Source: Fasciolopsis buskii
Lineage: Eukaryota > Platyhelminthes > Trematoda > Plagiorchiida > Fasciolidae
Assembly: GCA_008360955.1 (NCBI GenBank)
Contig: LUCM01003968.1
Coordinates: 143,969-207,968, forward strand
Length of the DNA: 64,000 bases
Direction of reading: 5' to 3'
Positions 54,967 through 64,000 of the stretch are shown here, one piece after another. The translations under genes were made by a program, and so were the position numbers. The number at the start of each line of letters is the position of its first letter. Positions within the stretch are counted from its first letter, which is position 1. The notes under the pieces are model-generated. The model did no database searches. It was not told the origin of the DNA and saw nothing but the letters and a program-made list of their open reading frames with translations.

Positions 54967-57101
54967 GACGTTCATAAAGGACAAAATTTCTTCGAATGCA
55001 CAAAACTTTTAAGAAAATTGTTGTCATTCCTATAGCATGCACACCCAGAAATCTGCTGACAACTCAGTCCCATACTGCCGCGCTCAACAGTTCTCAATGC
55101 AATCGCATTTGAATCACTGGACCTGGGTACTTTTAGTGAGTCCATTTAATGAACCTAATAAGTAATCCATGGATTCACCGTGCACATGGTCTCCTAAAAA
55201 TTCAGAAGATATTTTGATGACAATTTCTACAGACGAGTGTTCAGCAGAAGCCAAGGGCCATATTGATTACAAAACGTTAGTGCATTTTTGTCTCATTGGA
55301 CTGCGAAATGTGTTAGTTGGAAAGAATCCGCCGTGTTTGGGACAGATCCTCATTTTCTGGATGCTGGCATGATTCCCGACATGGTTGCTTATCGTTTCAT
55401 CCGGCTTTAGGAGTTCTGCAATAAGTAATCTGCCCGTCATGTTTGTTTCCTCTTCCGAATGATAAGTGGTTCATTTGTGACTACGCAAACTATAACAATA
55501 TCGTGTTTATCCATAACTACTTATGTTCCCAAAGCTCGCTTGGAAGATTGTGATGTTGGGTAGACAAAGAACATATGGGTTCGTAATTATTCGAAGTAAT
55601 GGTATTGCCTATTTCAGTATTCCTACACTGGAAAATCGGAATTCCTCCCAATCATAGAGTTTTACTTTCCAGCGTAATTTGAAAACACATTGTCTGGGAT
55701 AACAAATTTAACTTTTGGTAATCTCCTACTGAATGTTGTTTTTATGAACAGTATCCCACAGGACAATTTCAGTGACTCGCATTCCAGCGCATTCGTTCCT
55801 AGAAGACTGTTATTCATCGAATGGCAGTTTATTGTTGCTCTTCGACATGAACACTGTAGCGCTAACAACAACTGTGATGTTCCCTTCAAGCTTGATTGCA
55901 TCCAGATATTTCAGTGTGCTTATACTCATATCTCCGGTGAGTAGTTTAAACCGATAATCAGAACCTTCTTCCGGACTCTCGAGAAGCTAGGGTACAAACC
56001 ATTTCGGAATGGGTTGGGGAGTGACGGTGTGTGTTGGGGGGGGGTGAACAGTCATCGTTTGGCAATACAAGCGCGGGCTAATTCAATTATCCCGAATTTC
56101 CCACCATTCCCGAGGTTTTCTAGTCAATCAAAAAACGGAAAGTCTGCAAAATGAATGACTAACATCAGAGGAGAAAGTCATTAATGGAAGGGTAGAGACA
56201 GAACAATCGCTTCGTGTGGCTAACGACAATCGCACCTTCGGTGTTCAGGCTAAATTATCCGTCACGTTTACAGGCGAACGTGCCGGTGCGATTAACGCAA
56301 TGAATGGATTTTTGGTGCTTCATTTCAATTCCTAAATCTGTTCATATTGTACAGAAAAAGAAAGTATTCTGATGTCTAATCATTGCGGATGAATGTTTCT
56401 CATTAAATTACATACACCTATTCAGAATGATTTATCCTAACCGAGGTAAAACTGTTGTTGATGTCTAATCTCAAGCAGATGGAAATTAAATGTTATCAAG
56501 AATAAAGAGGTACGGTCATATACAGTAAGTACTACAACGTTAGCAGTCCTAGAATTTTTGTAGATATCGATGACAAATAAAATTATGAATAAAAACAATG
56601 CATCGATTTTTGATACATCCCGTGTTTCATTCCTTGTTACATACATCAAGTGTGGCTTGTTAAAATGAAACAGAAGACTCGGTTAAGTATTTAACCTAAA
56701 TGTTTTGTTATTTCCATTAAACTTGCAAAGTTATGCTTTTATTATGAAAAAATATTTCGAGGTACTCCAGGCTGTCACTTTTGATCTTTTGACACTGATG
56801 ATGTGCTTGTACGACTTCGAATGAAAATTTTAACCGGCAATCTGTATTGCCCGTTTCATTTTTGTAAGAGATATCGATCAATATCATCCCTATCCATGGG
56901 ATATAAAGTCTTCATATTCGGACACTAGCATTATGAGTTATTCGGTCGCAACCCATATAAAATCTTTGATGTACCATGGCCATAGCTGGGTGTTGTTTTC
57001 CAGCGTTCGGTCTACGCGGACTTTTGTTCACGATAGTTTAAGAAGAGAAAACACGGAGGGTCACGATAATTGGTCACATGTTAGGACGTAGTGCATAAGG
57101 G
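54967..57101. other. No recognised gene
   Basis: Overlapping frames at 55662-55957 on both strands are open but carry no recognised motif. A run of nine G lies at 56036-56044. Nothing else is supportable. Confidence 0.35.
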
Positions 57102-57202
57102 ACGTCGTCATCACTATCGTCGTCGTCATCATCATCATCATCATCATCGTCATCAACGACAACAAAAACAGCAGCAACAGCAGCAGCAACAACAACAACA
57201 AC
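57102..57202 (+). repeat. Compound trinucleotide repeat (CGT/CAT then CAA/CAG)
   Basis: A CGT/CAT block at about 57102-57154 passes into a CAA/CAG/CGA block to about 57202. On the plus strand this gives His and then Gln runs (and Met/Leu runs on the minus strand), which fill open frames at 57061-57405. I treat those as repeat artefacts. Confidence 0.9.
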
Positions 57203-57373
57203 GGATAGGGAAGCAAGTAATGTTTGACTTGCTTTATTTTATTCGCAAGCCTTCTCTTCCACTTGACGTGACTAAGACGAATCACCGACTGCATTGGAGG
57301 TCAAGGGACGCATCAGATAATGAGAGTCCATATTTGGTTACCCGCTCCCACACTTACCTTGTTCTGTCGCACT

Positions 57374-57375
<2 letters not shown>

Positions 57376-57404
<29 letters not shown>
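57376..57404 (+). repeat. (GT)n microsatellite
   Basis: Uninterrupted GT units, with a shorter second GT run at about 57449-57460. Confidence 0.95.
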
Positions 57405-57406
<2 letters not shown>

Positions 57407-57460
57407 CTAACGGACAGAAACATAGAACCAGTATTAATCTTGGTTGTGCGTGTGTGTGTG

Positions 57461-59896
57461 ATTATCTTATCAGCAGGAAAAAAAGGACGTTATCACTCGG
57501 ACTCAAATGGTCATTGAATCGCATACGACGACAATTATTTTCAAGAAATACAAGAAAAATACACACCAGATATTTGGCAAGATAATTTCAACTGTTTGAC
57601 TCCAATTGTTGGAGTGCGTTTTGGCCCATAGTCTGCTCCATACATTCAGTATTAAACCAATGGTTTGTGTGTTTAAAAGTTCTATAACAATAGCTGGACT
57701 AATCACATGCGTTTTTCCCAAATAAAATACAAAAAGATTATGGTTTTGTTTATTGTTTTACATTGCACTGGATGAATGAGTGATGGCACTTACAGTAGCT
57801 TATGATTGAACAATTTTTTTACCGAGTATCGTCATGCAAGAACACTCGTCCAAAGTCGAACTGTGAATTGCTGGGTATACAAAATCACTAAGTTTGATAA
57901 CACCCAGATTCAACATTTTATTAAGAGACCCATCTGATTTCCATACTCGTTCGTCCCGACCTGTCAGAAGACTCTTTAGGTGGTGTGTGCCATAGTAAAC
58001 TTATTTGTTATTGTCGGTTTACATCGGTGGTACTTATACATGAGAAATACTGGATGACTTTAACTTTCCTACTTCGACCTTCGTCACGGATCTTTAACAG
58101 TGAGTCTGGCGCCTCTTTACAAGGCTGAATCAAAATAAGACTCTGTGAGTACAACTAAACAAGACAAATGTATCAACAGAACAGTAGACTCTATTAGCGG
58201 CGATTCAAGTCGGTAAAATAAGACAAACTCTTAGGTGTAGAGCAAACTGTCAAACATGAGGTTGTGTAAAGTTGCAAAATGCGTCTGTTCTGATCTTCAT
58301 CCTCCCAAATATTTTATGGTGATCATCTTTATGAGGCTTTCGAAAGACTCGCAGACATGTAACATTTGCATTAAAAACCTGTAAGCATCCTAGCTGATGT
58401 GAAATCCGTTACACCAGTGCCTGAGTAGGCATGCATCTGGGTTAGAAAAAAATGGTTTCATCTATCTACTTCACTTTTCGTAAAGGGTCACCAGCATTCT
58501 GTCACGTGAACTGAAAATAGGCCAAAAATTTAGTCTTCGAGTTCGTCAAATTCGCAAGCTGTGGAACTGCTTGACTGGCCGGCACATCACGCATATCAGA
58601 CCGGAAAGTCAATTCACAAGTTTTCTCCTGCTATTTCGAACTGTTATTGCCAGCAAATTACGAGTTACGTTGTGCGGTAGATTCACCGGTCGACAGCCAA
58701 CCATGAACTTGTAATATTCAAACTGTCAACAACGTCGAATCCCATTGTGACTACTGGAGTTTCAGTATGGTTACTAGAAATTTCTTACTCTGGTTTATAG
58801 AATCTTATTCTTAATCTCTTGTGTCATTTTAATAAAAATAATTAAAAATGGCAGCTCGTTGAACAAAGAAAACATTTTCCACTGACCTATGAATTTTCAA
58901 ATGTTTTGTAACAATCAATCACCTACTTAATTACGCATACATTTGCTTGCCCGAAAGAGTTCTCATTGTTTTTTAAAACAGTAAATTTGAAGTCACGGTT
59001 CACCCCTACAGTTGAGCTATTCATTTTGAGTCAGTTCTCGATCATGCGTCCAAAAATAGTTCGCCTTCGAATAGATAACCCAAAATCTAGGTTTTTTATT
59101 TTTTTGTTCTTCTAAAATTTACTTGCTCCCGCTGACAGCATTGGATCGGAGGGAACGCTAGCGAGAGGAACGATTGGGCCAGCCAATTAATCACCTCGGT
59201 TGAGTTCATTGAACACGAAGAAGACCAATTATATAGGCACAAGACGAAAACACAAATGACGAGGCACGTAGTCGGTTCTTATGGTCAACACGACTAAAGA
59301 AAAGTTTTTTGATGCCTCCCTGGAGATTTTTAAAAAAAACACTCGTTAGATTTATTCGCATCGTTAGTGTCCGTCTTTGACATTTGATTCATTGCCGCTC
59401 TTCCATCACGTTTTTAATTTGTTTGTGAAAAGGAAATTCCGTTTTTAAGTTTTACTTCGCGGAAGTGTTTGATTGTTTTATTTATTTGCTGTTTAAATAC
59501 GAAGAGCTGGAACAAAAATGAAAAGCTGCGCAAAATACGATGCATTTAATTCCTGTCCCGAAGTTTTCCGTATTTTTCCCTCAGAATCAAAACTTTTCTG
59601 AATTTTCACTTTCATGACACTAATAACTTTCTATTCAGCAAATTAAATTCGAACTTTGGACGACCGAAGCAACAGCTCAATTATTTCGGCTCACAATTAA
59701 CGCGGAATTCGAGACCAATCTTAAAATTGCCAAATCAACAGTGGTTTTCGCCACGGAATGAGTAATTACAAATCGAATGGAAAATATGGAGCATAGACAT
59801 ACTCAACTTGGTTTCACATCTTTCTCTGTGCAAATTCAAACGATATCATATCCAATTAGTTACAAAGTTAAAGAACTCGACCTGCTTTCACTATGA
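57461..59896. other. No recognised feature
   Basis: AT-rich sequence with very few open frames. I see no gene, SINE or LINE motif. Confidence 0.45.
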
Positions 59897-59930
59897 ATTT
59901 ATTTTATTTTATTTATTTATTTTATTTACT
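59897..59930 (+). repeat. ATTT-rich simple repeat
   Basis: ATTTT and ATTT units run in succession. Confidence 0.85.
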
Positions 59931-61648
59931 TTTTCCTGAAGCGAAATCAGTTTTTGTCTACTGTTGAGGAATATAAAACAAGATAAATCTGTTCCCTCAT
60001 CGTAATGCATAATCCTAAGCGCAAGTATATCACTGCCGAAGTGGAAAGTGAATATAACACGTATGATTGTGATTCATACTTCATAGTTCCTTGGCAAACC
60101 GTGCTGGCTCGCGACGATTTGAGTTCAACAGTCCTGGATATAACCCCTATTAGTTATTGATTTCCCTCGGTAACTGCAGTCAGTTTTTGCGCGCAGGTGA
60201 CTTGTTCGCAGGCAGCAAGAGTCTATAGTCATGTATATCTTGTCTCTAGAACGACTGACTTTTGCAGGATAATCAATAACCATGGGGTCCTTCAAAGTGC
60301 GGCACCTGTAATTCCAATGGGAAGACGATGCTCGTAGTTAAACTGGCACTAAAAATGGTAGGTTAGCGATGACTATATCAAAGCTACATCAGACCGTGTG
60401 TCACTTAGCCTTGGACGACTGGCAGTTGAATGCCTCATCAAAGAACATTTCGTATTCCCCATACCAGCTGAAACGAGCACGCAGGAGCCAAGGGAAGTCT
60501 CTCTCGTATGGGGGCTCATCGGTGTTTTTCACTCTGACGGAATTTATTTGTGCTACGTACAAAATAGCAGAAGTATAATATGTCTATAATATATCCCTCC
60601 TGTCAGGTACCGAAGAATTTGCTGACAATTTCAGGAAACAATATGCACTATTAAAAATTCCGTGTTCACTGCTGGACGCAAGCTCGAATCGACAAGACAT
60701 TTTTCTACCGACACTCGCTAACCTGAGACTGTTTATAACCAGATTCTCACTAAACAAAATTTCAACATGTTCTTTTACTCTCATACTTGGTTCTTCATAT
60801 CATTTTCTTGTATTACGAGATCTTATTACTTTCACTATATGGTTATATGTCAGTGTTTAGACTTGGCTTTAAGGTGCAGCTTTGTATGTACCTGTGAATT
60901 ACCTCAGTTCCGTCATTTAATACATCCTTAGATAACCGCTTTTATTTTCTCCAATTAACGAGCCAAATGGAAAGACCTGGTTTAATTATTTCCCTGTCAA
61001 TATTTCATGACACTATTGAATTGCCTGTTTAGGACTTTATAGGCTGAGCTATATTTTTCACCGTTCATCGGATGGAATAGTGGCCGTTCGTCTCCGACGT
61101 AATTCCTCATTGGTGTTAACTGTTCCAGTAATATGCTATTTACTTTTTCTCGAGGAAGAACAGTCACAGTGCTTCCCAAAAAAGCTCAGCCAAGACTTGG
61201 AGAACTTTGCCGATGTCAGCTCTAAATCAGACTGCTTTCTAATCTATTCTTTGCCCGTGCTGACATTGTAACACACAGTTTTCCTTCATTCTATTTTTCA
61301 TAATTTTACCTCCGGTATTTGAAAATATCACTATCTTTTATTCTAGAGCAGAATATATTCAAATCAATGCAGATCCGGAGTCATGCTGTCATACTGCTTA
61401 GAAGAAAACAACGAAATCAGCTTCTTTTCAAACAGGCCACAATAATCCGACAAACCTTTTCAACAAATTCTTTTGCTAGAAATTTCAATCACAAACTTTT
61501 TAAAAATTTTCCCATGCTGATATTAAATTATTCGTCTTTCTAAGTATCATAACTTCAGCTTATCTCACTCGCGGTGAAATATTTTCTTGTGAATAAGAAG
61601 GAAAAGTGTAGCCTTAATAATTCAGTCATTGCGTTCGGAACTCCAGAA
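59931..61648. other. No recognised gene
   Basis: Frames at 60369-60589, 61080-61271 and 61319-61543 are short and without recognised domains or good splice pairs. Confidence 0.35.
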
Positions 61649-61665
61649 ATTTCCCAAGTTATTTT

Positions 61666-61989
61666 ATGCATCATGATCTTGAAAAGACTTTGCAAACTAT
61701 CGAGGATTTAGCATCACAAACTAATTTGTTCGATGATTGTCTAACCGGATTCATTGAACGCCAGACAAAAAGCTTCTGGCTCAAGAAAGAAATACAACGT
61801 TTTTCTGTCAGTCGCTTAATGTCATTTTCATCCGTACGTATTCGGGTTTATCAAGCTCGATTTATCCAGGCATTGCCCAGTCACAGGTTAAAAACAAATC
61901 AACGAAAGCAACCCCATTTATGGTGCCAAATCAAATTTATTATTAGGCACTTGAAGAACAATAGACATTATAATCAGTTATCAAATTGA
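61666..61989 (+). CDS. Candidate coding exon, helical protein of unknown function
   Basis: An ATG at 61666 opens a frame of 107 codons. The first 50 residues are regular and amphipathic, as in a helical domain (DLEKTLQTIEDLASQTNLFD, then GFIERQTKSFWLKKEIQRFS). After SFSS the DNA reads GTACGTATT, a good splice donor at about 61836, so the true exon may end there and the rest be intron. Upstream, aatttcccaag at about 61649 is a weak acceptor. Family not recognised. Confidence 0.33.
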   Translation: MHHDLEKTLQTIEDLASQTNLFDDCLTGFIERQTKSFWLKKEIQRFSVSRLMSFSSVRIRVYQARFIQALPSHRLKTNQRKQPHLWCQIKFIIRHLKNNRHYNQLSN

Positions 61990-64000
61990 ATGAACATCCA
62001 CTTACACAATTCAGTCTGCAAAATCGAAATTGTGAACCCGAATCGAACTGGCAAGCATTTTCTGTTTTATAGGAAAGGTTTATCTGGAACATATTGAAAA
62101 AGATAAACCACAAACTAACTTGAACAGAACTTCAGGCCGTAACCACATTATAAAAATGGAGTACTATAAAATTCTCTTATGCATGATTTGGTCGAGCTAA
62201 AAACTCGAATGACCAAAGAATTTCGTCGATCATTTTGATTTTCAATTAATCAGTACAACGAATATTACATTATTTTGTCTTCTAAAATTTGTTGGGTTCC
62301 AGGATTGAAAGGAAACAAAGATTTTTGAGGACTTGTTGGCGGTGAAAGATTGTCGTTAGTTTTGTTCTTCCCAAGAGGAAACTCAGGTGGACTAAAGAAG
62401 AATGGTGTTTTCTATCATTAATGTATTCTGCTTTTGCTCTACCACTCTAGTCTTGTGTCCAGGACGCTGTTCTTCCATGTCTACGTGGAGTTGACATATT
62501 TGGTACAGCTCATTTCACCGTTCGGCCATTCGAATGTAATCAAAAGCTCAGGCCCTCTAAGCCAGTTATTGCTTGCTCCAGAGCATTCCGAATCAGCGTC
62601 ATAATGATAAGTAGAAATAGAGTTAATTAACTGCTGAACTGACTTATTCTTAATCGCTTAGAATTTATATTTCCTCCGTGACATGTGCAACAGTGTTGTT
62701 ATGGCAACTGATTACAAAGACCGTAGATATCTATTCGTCGACTTTTTGCAGCCTTACATTTTCACTTTGACCGAATGCATCTATACTACATCTGCTTAAA
62801 CTTAGAAGATGATGAACGTGATGCCTAAAAACTACTTCCGGTTAATTTCCAGAATAAAACAACAGCTAATTGATGGAGCGTAACTCAAGTCATCGAGCAA
62901 CCCACGTATCTAAAAAGCAGAGGAAACTCTAAGTCTAAGTTGGGCTGTATACGTCTTTCGAAAGTAACGGTGAAATTTTCTCGTTCCCTAGACCCTCAAT
63001 GAACAAAACTGAAGATGCACCAAGCTACAACTGCAGTTAGCTGGGTAGTATCACGCAAGAGCAGAGCAACATGGGTCTTCAAAAAAGAATTTTCCCATAT
63101 CTATACAGTTTCTCTGAGCACGAAAATAAATCGATATTTGTTTTTTTTTCGTTAAACAAAGGCTAAAGTACGATAACATTTGTTTCTTTGTTTTCTTCTT
63201 TTTTATTTCTTGATCCGGCATGTGAAACACGCATTCATTTCGAGGGTTGAAGACAGACAAGCGAGTGCTCATCCTAGTTCGCGTGCGTGTGTTAGTGCAG
63301 ACGATGCATGCAGTCGCTACAGGCGGCTGTCGATCACGTAAGCTGATACACGGCTTCCGGTTTAGCGGTCGTCTACTTCGCATCTCATCATTGATCAGGT
63401 AAATTAATTCATTCCCCCCCCCCGGTGCCTTTCGTAAATCCACGAAAACTATTGGAAAGTGTGAGTTGCACGTAGATTGCGAAAATTCTCTAGTTATACC
63501 GATACTCGTGTCGCTCACAACGGCCGTTCAAGCCGCTTACGGTTCGTTTGAGGGTGCTACTTGAGAACTCCTTTGGGAACGTCTGATGAAATCAATTTCT
63601 TCACCAATGGAACTCCACTATAGTGTATAATAAAGACTGGCATCGTTTTCGGTAATCTATTCTGCTGCAGCCTACACGGGCAGTCTTGTGCAAGCCTTAG
63701 GCTTTGCAACTATGCCAACCTGAACACTTCCCCCAAGCCTATTCAGACTCATCACCACCCGGATCTTCGCCACTCGGACCAGTTAATTTAGGACTAAAAA
63801 AGAATGCTTGAAGAATGGCCAAAAAATTGCCACACTTAGAGTGGGTATGAGAGGATAACTACTCGGTCTCAGATTTTCTGCGCAGAACTGTGTCCAAGAA
63901 GTGAAACTTATAATCGCTCAGATCAAGCTTATCTAGGGGATAGCCAATCGATCCAAATGAATAAATGGGGTTTAGTAAATACTCCATTTGAGGTGTGGTC
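61990..64000. other. No recognised gene
   Basis: Includes a run of ten C at 63414-63423. The 155-codon minus-strand frame at 63051-63518 crosses this run and A-rich sequence and is listed under rejected. No mobile-element motif is seen. Confidence 0.4.

Noticed and set aside
54599..55042. 147-codon open frame on the minus strand
   Set aside because: It is antisense to the RTE element's end and tail and has no independent support.
57061..57405. Open frames with His/Gln runs (plus) and Met/Leu runs (minus)
   Set aside because: They are translations of the compound trinucleotide repeat and the GT microsatellite.
60590..60650. Similarity of cctgtcaggtaccgaagaat to the thumb region of the PLE at about 36335
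   Set aside because: Only about 25 bases resemble it. The neighbouring codons do not match PLE in any frame.
63051..63518. 155-codon open frame on the minus strand with an AATAAA-like string inside its 3' part
   Set aside because: It begins with GTG, crosses a run of ten C and A-rich low-complexity sequence, and its one suggestive string (FVDLRKA, like reverse-transcriptase motif A) has no other reverse-transcriptase motif near it.
1..64000. CRISPR arrays, bacterial operons, phage genes
   Set aside because: No regularly spaced repeats and no compact gene order. All recognisable proteins are eukaryotic retroelement types.

Overview
This is eukaryotic, intron-rich, repeat-laden DNA. It has no operons and no bacterial-type gene packing, and long open frames are scarce. 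The repeat families point to a flatworm, most likely a digenean trematode. They are an RTE/SR2-type LINE, CR1-type LINEs, Penelope-like elements (PLEs) with a GIY-YIG endonuclease, and a tRNA-derived SINE carrying a hammerhead-ribozyme fold (compare the SM-alpha elements of schistosomes). The organism call is inference from these families.

Layout. 1-192 is the 3' tail of an RTE element cut by the window edge. 446-849 holds a candidate small secreted-protein gene (signal-peptide exon, 44-nt intron, second exon, AATAAA). 900-2040 (minus) has exon-like pieces, one B-box-like. 2480-4080 (+) is a mutated PLE with a recognisable GIY-YIG domain. 7700-9000 (minus) is a decayed LINE reverse transcriptase. 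11285-11662 holds two inverted copies of the hammerhead SINE, and further copies lie at 23511-23725 and 26973-27165. 18860-20740 (+) and 28440-31345 (minus) are two copies of one CR1-like family, the second much less decayed. 35860-36530 (+) is a second PLE remnant. 51270-54966 (+) is the best-preserved element, an RTE with endonuclease and reverse-transcriptase domains but several inactivating changes. Its 3' tail matches positions 1-181 of the window.

Host genes. No complete multi-exon gene can be assembled by eye. Several isolated segments look like real exons, being open in one frame and bounded by splice-like sites. The best are 12477-12618 (+), 15914-16096 (-), 25456-25730 (-), 37694-38075 (-), 48253-48482 (-) and 39601-39855 (+). 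Several share the minus strand about 10-12 kb apart, as expected for a trematode gene with long introns, but nothing in the sequence proves that they belong together. None is assigned to a family with confidence.

The most interesting material is the SINE. It combines RNA polymerase III A and B boxes, a tRNA-Leu-like head and a type I hammerhead core in one short unit. All four copies share an unusual T/T at stem II positions 10.1/11.1, so this state was probably already present in the source gene. The rest of the window is simple-sequence repeats and long stretches where I recognise nothing.
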